This document shows, in pieces, positions 25,371-38,181 of a DNA stretch of 64,000 nt (positions are counted from its first letter, which is position 1; each line of letters opens with the position of its first letter). Source of the DNA: Gordionus sp. m RMFG-2023 (lineage: Eukaryota; Nematomorpha; Gordioida; Chordodea; Parachordodidae). The stretch spans positions 8,843,561 through 8,907,560 of the forward strand of contig NC_088775.1 of NCBI RefSeq assembly GCF_954871325.1. The letters run 5' to 3'. Under the pieces are notes generated by a model. The model saw only the letters and a program-made list of their open reading frames with translations. It had not been told where the DNA came from and did not search any database. A program made the translations under genes and the position numbers.

Positions 25371-25897
25371 ATAGTTATAATAATAAAATGAAGGGTATCA
25401 AAGCCTTAAAGACTAAGATACGCATTGAATATCTTATCATTGGGAAAATAACAAGATTTCAGTCGAATTATGGCATTTATTTTATACTCATAATATTTAC
25501 TTTTGCTTATTTAATTTCTAGCATTTATTTCTTTTTATCACGATAGATTTTATAACCTCAAACATAATGTAGATTTTATTTATTTTTCACTTTATATTTT
25601 CTTGAGAAGCTAGCTATTAAACATAGCATTTTGTAAGTTAAATGTATCCAAAAAGTCTGAGTTATTGACTCATAATGTTCCCCCTCCTGCATTTTTTAAA
25701 TCCATATTGAGGAAAGAAAGTAAGAAAGAGAAAGCCCCTCCTCATTTTTTAAACTTGGCGATATTGCGTTTTTTTAATTTTTAAAACTCGAATAGAGTTA
25801 TTTTTTAAAAATAATTTTAAATAATAAGCTGTATATTTTTTATAAAATGGATTTCAAATGAAAATATAAGAAGCGAATAAATTGTTAAATTATCTAT

Positions 25898-25962
25898 CAC
25901 GTGTTTATTTTTAGGCACTTACAGGATATATAAGAGAGAGCTACAACGTTGACCTGAAACTC
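25898..25962 (+). promoter_or_regulatory. Distal promoter-like cassette of unit C
   Basis: CACGTG (25,898-25,903), TATATAA (25,927-25,933) and 'gttgacctgaaactcgg' keep the order seen upstream of the receptor copies. This cassette lies 3.2 kb upstream of the receptor start and 2.6 kb from the proximal cassette, with no gene recognised between them. Unit F has the matching distal cassette at 58,337. Confidence 0.35.
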
Positions 25963-27080
25963 GGTCGCCTTCGGACCTAATATTCAAAACATATATTGGT
26001 CCAGGTCAGGTTTATTTTTCCCTCATAAAAATTATCTATATTTTTAAAAGAAATTGAAAATAAATGAGCATTATAAAAATGCCAAATTATTTATTATACG
26101 ATTTGCCAGATGATTAATTTTAAAAAAGTAAGCATTACTCCTTGTAATTAATTCTTAGACGTGGCTAGCCATAATATTTAAGCCCAGCCCAGATTTTTTT
26201 TCAAATTTTACCGCTCGCTCCCGACAGAGATTTGAGCGGGGTAATTGGCAGGTGTCTTAGAAAATTCAGGTTCATGTTTAATAGACCCGAATTTTTTTTA
26301 CGGAAAAATTTTAAAATTTTGAATCACTTAATAGCGCGCGCATTTTAGTTTTTGAGAGAATTATTTATAGATATAAAGCTTTCCAATCCTGGAAATTTGT
26401 GCAAATTATAATCTCATTTTTACGATTTTTTATCTATATATATATATATGTATAAGGCATTGGGATATGCTATCTACAAGTATTTGGGATCTTTCGCTTT
26501 TAAATTATTTAGTAAAGGATATTTTTTTAAATTTGAAAAAAATCTGATTTGATCGAAAATCTATGATAACATGTGGGGGTATGCACACTAGGATAATTTC
26601 TCTGACAAACAATTGTGTATTAGAAATTTATATAAATTATGATTAACTTCCAATTCCAAAGTTCACTCCAAAATTGTCTGAACACGGTGTGAATGTTCTA
26701 TACCTGTTAAAATATATTTTTAGTCAGATCAGATTCTTCAAATTTTAAAACAGCTCCTAGTAAATGATATGATATTGGGAGAAGAGCCGTCGATATATAT
26801 AAGAGCGGTTCACAGATACCACATAAATTTTTGAAAAATAATTCTTATTTTATGCCTTTTAATTTTAATGATTGGTTATGACAATTTGGTGGTGACGAAT
26901 AATTGCAATAATGTCATTTAAAATGAGAGCATTATTAAATGTCCACACCAGATCGCGTAGTATATTATTAATTTCGAAAGCATATTTGGAGGTAATTTTG
27001 AAAGGAATTGGAAAAACTAGGAGAGTAGAATAGTTTGGTTTATTGAGGGTTCTTTAAATCTTGTATTGTTGACAATTAAA

Positions 27081-27459
<379 letters not shown>

Positions 27460-28479
27460 TGTTAAAAAAATCTTGCCTTATGAATTATAGTTTGCGATCT
27501 GCAAGTATAATAATAATTTAATTTACTTTTTTTTGAGAAATTATTTATGAGTTGGCTTATCGTCTAGAACTAAGATTTTAAAGATAAAAAATTGTGATAC
27601 TAATCGAGTAAAATTTAAAAAAACAACTTGAAATTTAAAGAGTATATGATGATATTAGATTATTAAATACAGAGATCGAAAATCAAGATGAAATATCAAA
27701 TGCAAAAATTATTTGACAGGGTTTGCAATAGCATTCTATAACAACACAAATGACCTTTTTATTTTCCGATAACTAGCACCCTTAGTGAAAGAGTTTTTTT
27801 TATACCCCTGGATTGACGTTGAATTCAAAGTGATTATCTTTACATCCGAAAAATTTAGATTACTATAAAATTACAAAATTGATTTTGAATTTATAATTAG
27901 TTTTCTTTTCAATAACGATGTAAAAATATACCGATATTCTTAGTGTATATTTTTTTAAAATTTAATTTTGATTTTCTTAAAAAAATTCAATTATCAATTT
28001 AAAAAATATATATTATAAATAATTTATGCAGGTGCAACTGCGACTAAAATGCGGGGGGTCGCCAGCTGCCGATAAGATTTTTAAAACTAGCGCCGGCCGT
28101 CGATAGTTTCGTTAGCGTCCAGGTCTATAAATAGTTAAAAATTGCCCGGAGAAAGTGTCGGATATTCGCAGGCTATGACCCTATGTGATTCCGGTATAAT
28201 GAGGTGTATAAAGATTTTTTTCCTAAATAAATCAGCGCAACAGATGATTCATATTTCTTTAAAATTTGCTAATAAACTAAGATTCTCTCGGCGACATCAT
28301 ATAGTATTATAACATTATCAAATATGAATCAAGGAATACGGAGGATATAATATATCATCATAGTCCGAAATAAATGTTTGTAAATTTAATAATTTTAAAA
28401 TTTAGATAATGTGCGAGAATATTTTTAAAAAAATGGATTTCAAAATCGAAATATGAGAAACGAATAAAATGTTATCTAT

Positions 28480-28535
28480 CACGTGTTTATTTTTAGGTCC
28501 CATATGAGAGGACTGCAACAGTTGGCCGGAAACGC
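28480..28535 (+). promoter_or_regulatory. Proximal promoter-like cassette upstream of receptor copy C
   Basis: CACGTG (28,480-28,485) is followed by 'tttatttttaggtcccatat' and 'gttggccggaaacgc'. The TATATA run is reduced to 'catatgag', as in copy B. It lies about 600 bp before the receptor start. Confidence 0.35.
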
Positions 28536-29083
28536 TGCCCCGCTCTTCGGTCTAAAATTAAAAAATATTCTGGACTCGGTTCAAATTAAATTTGATGCTG
28601 CGGATGGGAATGATATAAATAATTTTAGGGATCCTCGGGGGACATGGCGGGCGGAAGTTTTGAAAACTTTTTAAAAGCTGTTGACTTTTTTTTTATAAAT
28701 AAATTCGCGCTACAAATAATTCAAATTTTTTAAAAGATTTGAAAATAAACTAAGATTCGCAAAAAAACCCGACGACATTAGTATATGTTAATTATTTGAT
28801 CTTTATCAAAAATAAATATTCATAAATTTCTTTTGGGGGGAGGGGAAGGGTGGAGAGCTAATAAATAATTTACCAAAAAAAAATCTGTTAAGAAAAAATT
28901 TAATGGGGCATCATACCTGATAAAATATTTACAATAATAATATATCTTATTAGATTAATTAAAATCCTTTTTACCTATATTTTATTTCTCCTTTCATAAT
29001 AATTTAATTTTTATTCTTTCACATAAAATCACATAAAATCATCATTTTATTTTTAAAAAGAAAGGGGGGGGGGGAAATCAAAA

Positions 29084-30923
29084 ATGAATGTCAGCAACGT
29101 ATCATTCTTCTGCTTCAACGAGATAGAACTTTGTTTTAAGTTAAGTGCGATGGAAACATTTTATTTTAAATTCGCGATACCTTTAATCGCGCTTCACGGG
29201 ATACTGGGCAATAGCTTCTCTTTAGCCTTTCTGATTATGATTAAAAAAACAAATTCTTATTTCTTGTTAGTTTTACTGCGGCTAATAAACATCACCCTTT
29301 TATGCATCAATTTTAGCGATTTATTTATATGGATAGGGAGCACGATAATAATCACATATGAAAATCCTTTTATTATATTAATTTGGTTCACTTTGATGTC
29401 CAACTTTTTAGAATCCCTGGTCAAAACTTTGAAGGTGTTCCATATCTTATTGATAATGAAGCTGAGTGTGGAGAGATATATTATGATATGTTATTTCCAG
29501 CGGCACAGAATTTATTGCGTGGCGGGAAATATAAAATATGTGGCAACCTTCTTAATAATATAGAGCGTTAGTATTTTCCGAAATATACCAATTACATCCG
29601 CCTCTCAGTCAAATTATTCGCCTTTAATCATAACATAACGGGCCAAATACATGCACGAGACTATTTGTTTCCGCTTGTACACATATACGATCAACATCTT
29701 AACAAAAAATATGATGCTTTCACGAATACAGTTTTTCAAGCTATTTTCTTTATAGTATTGGTATGTCACTTAACTAAATGTTATTATGGTAACCTGCCTA
29801 ATGTTTAAAAAAATATTTTAATGGCTGGTTTGACTCTTTATTTTAATGTATTTTAATTAAACACATATAATATGCAATATTATAAAATAAAATTATTATT
29901 TTTAATAAATTGCAATCTGTTTTGATTCTTTCGTCTGTAAATATTAAAAATTTGCACCATTACTTAAAATTTTTTTTTAAACCACACGCCCCTCCCTTCA
30001 AAATATTTTAAACACCGACCACGCCTACCAAAAGTATTAAGAGGGTTGTTTAATAAAATTTAATTTATTTTAAAATGATATTCTTTTTTTATAATTTGAA
30101 TAAATAAGACATAGCAGGGCTATATTTTAAAAATAGTATCCATAACTCGCTTTTTTTGAGAAGGTCGCCTACATGTAGTGAAACTACTATTATAAAAGAT
30201 AGCAACAGCATTGAAAATTTATATAAAACAAAATATTTTGATAATTATCCTAATAGAAAAACAAACAGAAAGAAAAAGAAAACCCATATCGGTTAGATGG
30301 TAAATATTAAAAACATTTTCGAGTATATTTAAATTTATAATGTATAATTAATAATAATCTAATTTCTTTTTTAATAATTTTTTATAACAAATTGTGCAAT
30401 TAAATTCTGTCATTTTTATTAGTGTTCTTTCTACATTTTTATTGAAGGTGCTAAATAATTTAAAAAAATATATTATGGTAGATCATGATCAATATTAGTT
30501 ATATTATGGTAGATCATGATCAATATTAGTTATAATATCGCAATAAGGAGATTCGTGTATCAAAGGAGTCGTACCACCCTATCTCGCCGTGCTCTGTTGA
30601 AGGAAGGCAAGTACAACCAAGCATTGCTTGCCTGCTTACTGGGTTTTAAATTCGCGAGTATTGTTCCCATCCTTTGCATTTATTCGATCTTAATCTTTAA
30701 AAACACGTTGCCAACAAGTCCTGAGAAGATAGAAATTTGGGAGATAATGCCGCAAATGTTGTATTATTCGACCAATTTTTATATTTACGCCATTTATGCG
30801 CATCGTCTTATGCACAGATATTTAAACAGATTCAAAATTTTTGTACGGAAATTGAGAAAATCTCCTAATTCAATATCACCAGTCATTTTACCTTTAGACC
30901 CAATAAGCTCCATAAGCAGATAA
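29084..30923 (+). pseudogene. Receptor copy C, two exons, broken in exon 1
   Basis: Exon 1 is 29,084-29,760 and exon 2 30,513-30,923, with a 752-bp GTATGT...TAG intron. The frame is open from MNVSNVS through TM1, TM2, TM3 (ERY-type SVERYIM) and the start of TM4. It is then cut by TAG at about 29,561 (ATA changed within 'aataatatagagcg') and by a four-base loss just after. The rest of exon 1 is recognisable (FAFN HNITG region, donor). Exon 2 is fully open: IMINISYNIAIRRFVYQ, TM6, TM7 with TNFYIYAIYAHRLMHRYL, and the tail to SISR. Exon 2 thus still looks constrained or recently dead while exon 1 is disabled. Confidence 0.9.
30481..30542. repeat. 31-bp tandem duplication across the exon 2 acceptor
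   Basis: 'gatcatgatcaatattagtt' occurs at 30,481 and again at 30,512, so the acceptor region is duplicated with a 31-bp period. Use of the upstream acceptor would lead into a TAG stop after 15 codons. Only the downstream one gives an open exon 2. Confidence 0.85.
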
Positions 30924-31640
30924 AGGTTTTTCCTATTTATTTTTTTAACAAAATTGTGCGTCACATAAATATATAAATTATAACGTGTAATAATTACTAT
31001 AAAAAATAAAAATAAAAATTTTCATTTGAGACATAAATACAATTTGCGAATGGTTCATTTTTATATGTAATTAATTTAATTGAATTTAATTCAATATGAT
31101 TTGTTTATTTATATAATATTGATCATGAATTTAACAAATGAAAAGAATGTATATTTTAATTATTTATTATTTTTAATTTCAAAAGGTAACACTTATATTT
31201 TTGAAACACAGAAGAAAGTTTTTTTGCGTTCCTGTTCATTTCTGGTCAACATAACAGATCCCCCACTCCTTGCCATGTTTCGGAACATTCCGGAACGCAT
31301 TTCCTAAAAATTAGCTAAATTTTTTGTATTTTTATCTAATGTGTAAATTTTATTTATTAATTATGTGTAATACAGATTCAATTATTACAATGACATAGGG
31401 ATATAACTTATGGGGGTGTATCACTCCTCACTGTAGTAATTTGAAGAATATATTACATCACCCCTCTTAATGTCAAACATTTTGAAATAAAGGTTCGGTT
31501 CTGATTCCAAGTAGAAAAAATTATAAAGATTAAGGTCTGGTTACAGTTAAGGAATTAAATTTTTTAAAAATTTAGGTATAATATTGCATAAATATTTAAA
31601 ATTTTCTCAGTTTTTATATATAAAAATATTATTAAAAATT
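30924..31640. repeat. 3' flank of receptor unit C
   Basis: Shared with the 3' flanks at 21.3, 22.9 and 54.7 kb ('gacataaatacaatttgcga', 'gttaaggaattaa'). A stretch at 31,395-31,480 ('gggggtgtatcactcctcac') is inserted relative to the others. No gene. Confidence 0.6.
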
Positions 31641-33290
31641 TAATTATGAATTTCTGGTTTTTATACAAATTATGGTTAGACTTTTTGATTTTACGTTTCA
31701 GAATTATGATATATTTTTTTTTGTCTTCAGAAAATTACATTTTTTTTACTAATATTTTTGTAAATACTATTTTTTAGAATTTACATTTATAAAATATTAA
31801 TTTTTGTGACTTTGTAAGAAAATATTTTTGACGTAAGTATATTTCAACATTAAATAAAATATTTGAAATTAAAAATCTAAAGTGTCATTATTATTAAAGT
31901 AAGTTTGATAAGTATATTTCAAGTTTTAGGGTTTCATTATTAAATATCAGTCTTTCTTTTTATTGAAGTTTCATTTTTTAGTGAAGTTGTTTTTGTTAAT
32001 GATAACATAGCAAAATATTCTAAAATAAAGGTTGGAGCATATAAAAAAAATAGCAAAAAAATTTCGTCAAACTATTATACAATATATCGAAAAATTGTAC
32101 TACTTTAAAGACAATAAGTATGAATGTCTGTTCAATATTATCTCCAAACTATTTTTTACAATATATAGAAAAAAGGGAAAAATAAATTAGAAATAATAAC
32201 AAAACACAAATATTTTCTAAACCATAAAATCCAAAGCCTATGTCATTTTTGCCGTTTCAATTCCTCATTCAAATTCAGCCAGAGAGTATTTTTGGTTTAA
32301 ATGAATAGATCAAGAAGTAATAATCGTTTTTTTTTTCAATGTAAATAAACCTATTAGGAGCCCAATTAATGGCCGAGCAGTGAACATGAATTACTTAGAG
32401 TTCGTGAAATTAATCTAAAATAAATCAACTGTTAAATAATATTGACTCATCGAATAAATATCTAGAAATTTGTGTCAATTTTTTTTTTAAATTGGCTCGT
32501 AAGATATAATTAATATATTGAAATAGATACAATTCTCCTTCCGATCATCAGATGCCTATTTTTACCTTCTATATTTCAAAATAGATAATTGAGAATAGAG
32601 GTAATCTAAATTTCGACCAAAAATAGCTGGCCAATCCCCCCCCCCCTCCCATCAACAAAATCTGCTGGACTTGGCTTATGATCTCCATTACCCTTCTCAA
32701 TAGTTTCAAATAAAAATCTCATTCTTAAATAATTAAACCTTTTGAGGACATCTGTTAAACAATACTTTGTCAAGCTAGTTTGCTAATATCCTTTTTTATT
32801 CACTCTCTTTGGGATTCTCCTGTCGTGTCACGCTTTGTCAATTATCGATTTTAGAGCAATGACACACAGCAGTGAACTAATCTTTGTTCATTGGTAATGG
32901 ATATATCAATCCAAGAAATGGCTGGAAGCTCATCTAAATATATAAAATAATTATCTTTTGACCTATAAGTAATTTAGATATGTTATGGCTATCAGACTAG
33001 GCTTAGACCTATCTCATTCTTACCTAAAAACTATAAAAGATGCGGAGTAGTGGAGTTAGAAATCCACTCCATTATCTCCTGAACAAATAAAAATATGTAA
33101 GGCACGAAAGAATTAATATAATCTAAAATGTATATTCAAAGCTGATATTCCTTCACATCTCGAACCACGAGATACGTCCGTTATTAATAACTCCCGGCCC
33201 AATAGGCGTATGTTAAAACATGGAATATAGGATTAGGACCTTACATGTTAGACATATTTGCCCTATTTAATAAGGATTACGATCTATTTG
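31641..33290. other. Intergenic sequence without recognised features
   Basis: AT-rich DNA with no conserved open frame. A C12 run with 'ctcccatc' at 32,635-32,655 resembles a hAT terminus but has no partner. From about 32,700 the base composition is slightly less AT-rich, with no recognisable protein. Confidence 0.35.
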
Positions 33291-34030
33291 GTAAATGATA
33301 TATATTTCATCATTAGTGCTTCCATAGTTTTGCTAGCCTAAATTTGACTCAAGACATTTATTTAGCGTATGACTATTTTTTCATATGGTGATTTACGAAA
33401 TTGATAAATAATGGATAAAACCCGATGTTAAATATTATTATAGTTTTTGTTTTGGCAAGTCGCCATTTGTTGTTTATTTTTTTTTAATGCTACAAACTAA
33501 TTGAAGCACTCATCTCTATTAACGATTAAGACTGCTATAAGTTTCATCGACAGTGCTTCTAATCATGCATCCGACTTCAGGCCTAAATCGTGATGTCATA
33601 ATTTTTATTTAGCTTGTAATTTTTTATAAGGCGGTTTAACAAACTAATAACGGAATTTAAATATATTAATTAAGCACTTAATATTGGTGAAAACTAAATG
33701 TTCATAGCTTTCATGGTTTTTGTTTTGACATGTTGCCATTATTTTTATTATTATCGTAAATAACTTTTTATTCTTAATTTCGGCTATAAAAATGATTGGA
33801 GCACTAACCTCGGCTATCGAAAAACTAAAGAATAATATATGTTTCATCGTTAGTGCTTCAATCGACTTTTTAGCGTGAAGTTGGTCAAAGTTTTTGTTGC
33901 TTATAATTTTTTTCCTTAACTTCGGCTACACGACGGTTTGAAACACTAGCAAGCACTAACGAAGCACTAAAAAATGGCATATGATTCATCGTTGATGCTT
34001 TCAATCGTAGGTCAACTTCACGGAGCTAAA
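33291..34030. repeat. Degenerate satellite-like tandem repeat
   Basis: Related words recur on a period of about 145 and 280 bp: 'cattagtgcttcc' (33,313), 'cagtgcttctaatc' (33,552), 'gttagtgcttcaatc' (33,850), 'gttgatgctttcaatc' (33,992), and 'tagtttttgttttggcaagt' (33,440) against 'tggtttttgttttgacatgt' (33,714). Units 25,009-25,330 in the inverted copy belong to the same array. Confidence 0.55.
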
Positions 34031-34363
34031 TAAAAGATCTATAAATTTATAATTAGATAAAAATTTCTTATAAAAGCGTTAAATGTGAATATGTGGTGAA
34101 AATGTCGCGTAGTCCGACTTTTTAAAATTCGTTTAAATCCTATATATTTATACAAATTTTTGCACTACGTGGTATTAGTTAAGACATTTTCTAAAAGTTA
34201 TCATTTATATTAGTGCGGTGGTGCTAGGGAAATATGAATGTTGAAAAACATTTCTCAACACAAATTTGATAACCATATTATTCATATTATCCATTGAAAT
34301 TTATTTATTTCATAATAAAACTCTGTTAAAATTTTTTTTAAAAAGTAATTTTAATTCTAAATA

Positions 34364-34681
34364 GAGATCTGCAAATAGGCACGGTCCGTAACCGGCAGAG
34401 CGAACAGATTTCGGGCAGGGCTCGGGCCTAATTTTTTTTAAAAATTGGGTCCGAGTAGGGTGGGCTTGGAAATTTGTTTTAAACATATCTAAATTTATCA
34501 ATTTTATATTGAATTTTTTATATAGAAACTAGATGCCATATAGCATATGCCTTTTATTTTTGAGTAATTATAAAAATTAATTTCATTTAAATAAATTCGG
34601 GGCCGGGTTGGGCCGGTATTTTAATTTCGGTTTGGGCCGGGCCTTGCCGGGTTTGAAAATTAGGCCAGATGCAGATCACTA
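34364..34681. mobile_element. GC-rich element with terminal inverted repeats
   Basis: A locally GC-rich block with 'gggccgg' and 'ggctcgggcc' words lies between TAGAGATCTGCA (left) and TGCAGATCACTA (right), which are inverted matches at 11 of 12 bases. The inverted sister sequence at 24,340-24,365 lacks this whole block, so it is an insertion. No open frame is carried, so it is a non-autonomous element. Confidence 0.65.
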
Positions 34682-35447
34682 CCTGGAATAAAGAAAATAA
34701 AAGGAGAATAAACAGATAACAGGTGGATAAAGATTAAGTAATTTAATATCAGATTATTTTAAGGAATATAAATAATAATAAAAATTTTGATACTAACCAA
34801 ATTTTGAATTATTTTTTTAAAAATGTGTTAGGATATTCAAAGATTATCCCTTAATAAAGTTTTATTAATTAAATATGAATGTTTTGTCTATCTCTTATAA
34901 ATGCATGATTGAAATAAAGAGTCTAAATACTATATTTTGCCAAATTTATTACGATCAAGGGAGATAAAGCTTAAAAAATAACGCATTCTCTGCGTATCTA
35001 TATCTTGATCCTAGATATCAAATATTATTATCAGTTGACTAAAATAACAGAACTAAAAAACATATTATATAAATTTTAATTAAGGGATAGGTCATGATAT
35101 GCCTACCTACTCCCATTAGTTTGAATAAAATTAATTATCCCAACCCTGAAGATTATTTTGAACCCTTATTGCAAATGTAATAAATAACAAAAGTCAAAAT
35201 AAATCACACAATTCAAGACAATAAAGATTAATAAGCATACTATTGTAAATTCTTTTAACGGTATCGAAAAACATCAATATTTTTTATTGGTAAAAGAAGA
35301 ATTAGAGCAATCAGAGGTCTATCTTTTAGCGACAAGCCATCCCTGGCCCAATTATACAAGTTAGATGCAAAAAATATTTTCAGAATTGAAATATTTTCTA
35401 TTACCATAGATAGTAAGATTGGAAAAAGATATATTGAAGAATATATT
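34682..35447. repeat. Inverted copy of 23.6-24.35 kb
   Basis: Noncoding. Reverse complement of the segment downstream of copy B2, with shared landmarks 'ataaacagataacag', 'tatatcttgatcctagatat' and 'ggtcatgat'. No gene. Confidence 0.6.
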
Positions 35448-37109
35448 TTAATTATACATTGTAATCATAATTTTATACACAAATAAAAATTGACAATAAA
35501 ATGTTGGGTTTTTCAACCAAATTTCTATCATCTCAGGACTCATTGGCAAAGTGTGTTTAAAGGTTATTATTGTATAAATGCAAAGGATGGGAACAATACT
35601 CGCTAATTTGAAACCCAATAAGCAGGCAAACACTGCTTGATTGCGCTTGCCTTCCTTCAACAGAGCACGGCGGGATAGGGTGGTACGACTCCTTCGATAC
35701 AAGAATCTACTTATGGCGATATTGTAGCTAATATTAATCATGACCTATCATTTTTTAAAAATAATTATAAAGCAATTTCGATAAATATAATAAAAAATGA
35801 TGGAATTTAGCTGCACAATTTGTTATAAATAATTACTTAAAAACAGAAATTAAATTATTATTATACATTTTAAATATGCACGAAAATTTTTTAATATTTT
35901 CCATTTATACCTGGGTTTTTCTTTATATTTTTTTTTCTACCAAGAACTAATATTTAAAGAAGTTCATCAAAAAATTTTATTTTATATAAATTATCAATGC
36001 TGTTACTACCATTGCCTCAAAAAAGTAGTTTCACTACTTGTAGGCGACTTTCTCAAAAATAGCGTGCTAAGATACATTTTTAAAATGTAGCCTTGATTAT
36101 GTCTTATTTTATTTATTCATATTATAAAAAAATAATATCATTTTTAAATAGTATATTTTTTTAACACCATTAATATTTTGGCAGGTTGTGGTCGGGTTTA
36201 AAATTCAGGGCGGAGGGTGCTGATTAAAATAAAATTTTAAGTAATGGTGTAAATTTTTAATATTTACAGACGAAAGAATCAAAACAAGACCTCAATTTAT
36301 TAAAAATAAGAGTTTTATTTTATAATATAGCTATTATATATGTTTAGTTAAAATACATTATAATAAATCAAAGCCAAACCAGGCATTAAAATAATTTTTA
36401 AACATTAGGCTGGCTATAATAACGTTTAGTTAAGTAACATACTAATACGATAATGAAAATGGCTTGAAAGACTATATTCGATCAAGCATCGTATTTATTT
36501 TGTTGGTGATTGTATGTGTGTACAAGCGGAAATAGTCTTGTACATGTTTTAGACCCGTTATATTATTATGCTTAAAAGCGAATAAGTCGACGGAGATGCG
36601 GATGTAGTTGGTATATAGGGGGAACATTATACTAACGCTTATTATTATTAAGAGAGTCGCCACATATTTTATTTTCCCGCCACGCATTCGCCAATGGAAA
36701 TAACCTATCATAATGTATCTCTCCACACTCAGCGTAATTATTAATAAGATATGGAACACCTTCAATGTTTTTGTCAGGGATTCTACAATGTAGGTCATCA
36801 ACGTGAACCAAATTAAAATAAAAAAGGCATTTTCATATTTGATTATTATCTTGCTCATCATCCATGTAAATAAATCGTTAAAATGGATGCATAAAAGGGT
36901 GATGTTTATTAGCCGCAGTAAAACTAACAAGAAATAAGAATTCGTTCTTTTGAACCTTATCAGAAAGGCCAAGGAGAAGCTATTGCCCAACATCCCATGA
37001 ACGGCAATTAATGGCATCGTGAATTCCAAATAAAATTTTCTATCGCACTTAATTTAAAGCAAAATTCTGTCTGATTGAAGCAGAAGAATGAAACGTTGCT
37101 GACATTCAT
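35448..37109 (-). pseudogene. Receptor copy D, minus strand, broken
   Basis: Exon 1 is 37,109-36,443 and exon 2 begins at 35,744. One base is lost near 37,040 ('gaaaattttattt' for 'gaaacattttattt'), which shifts the frame before TM1. The frame then reopens as MEFTMPLIAVHGMLGNSFSL and runs through TM1-TM4. The intracellular loop 2 is altered (YFHWRMRGGKIKY for YFQWHRIYCVAGNIKY) by compensating deletions, and a four-base loss in extracellular loop 2 shifts the frame again. Exon 2 retains TM6 but after IEIWLK jumps to downstream sequence (35,500), losing TM7 and the tail. The donor reads TTA|GTATGT. This is the sister of copy G and the mirror-image partner of the intact copy E. Confidence 0.88.
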
Positions 37110-37609
37110 TTTTGATGTTTTTTCAGCCTTTCTTTTTAAAAATAAAATGATCTTTTTATGTGAAAAAAATTAAATTATTATATGGAAGGGGAAAAAATAT
37201 AGTTAAAAGGGATTTTTAATCTAATAAAATATATCACTGTAGAAAATTCGGGTAAGCCCCATTCATAAATTTTTATCTTAATTACAGATTTTTTGGTAAA
37301 TTATATATTAGCCTCTCCCCTCCTCCTCCTTACAAATAAATTTATGAATATTTATTTTTAATAACGATCACATAATTACTATATAATGTCGTCGGGTTTT
37401 TTTGCGAATCTTAGTTTATTGGCAAATCTTTAAAAAATATCAATTATTTGTATCCCGGATATATTTATTAAAAAAATCATCAGATTTGAAAAATTTTTCC
37501 AACATTCGACCCGGCATCCGAGGAGCACCAATAATGTTTATACCGTTCCGATCCGCCCCACCTACTTGTCAATATTAATTTGAACCGATCTCGGAGTATT
37601 TCCGTGGAC

Positions 37610-37675
37610 GAGGCTGGATTTCCGGCCAACTTATGATAGCCCACTCATATATATCCCGGAGGGACCTAACACGTG
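37610..37675 (-). promoter_or_regulatory. Promoter-like cassette upstream of receptor copy D
   Basis: On the minus strand CACGTG (37,675-37,670) is followed by 'ttaggtccctccggg', 'atatatatgag' and 'gttggccggaaat'. The spacer between CACGTG and 'aggtccc' is shorter than in its sister at 13,543. Confidence 0.4.
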
Positions 37676-38181
37676 ATAGATAATATTTTATTCGATTCTC
37701 ATATTTCTATTTTGAAATCCATTTTTATAAAAAATATACTCGCACTTTATTTAAAATTTCGAGTTATTTTTTTAAAAAATAAAAAAATCCAAGTTTAATA
37801 AATTTACAAAAATGTAACATCGCCAAATTTTAAAAAAATGAATTTAAAAAAAAATCCGGGAAGGGGAACCATTACTAGTCGATAAAAGCTATATTTTATT
37901 TATTTTCCTCTTTCCGTTTCCTCAATTGAATGTACTAAAAAAAAATTCTTTCAAAGTTTAAATAAAACATAAGTTAGAATTTTAAATAAATTAGAAATCT
38001 CAGTCATACTATTCATAAATATCTTAAAAGTTTTTTAATTAAACAAAATTAACGGCTTTTTGAATCGTTGGCAAAAAAAGAACAATAAAATGGCATGTGC
38101 AAGATTTAATTAAAGGTATTGATATAATGTAACTTGAATGAATGATATTCAATTAATCGAAAAATAACATCAACAACAATA

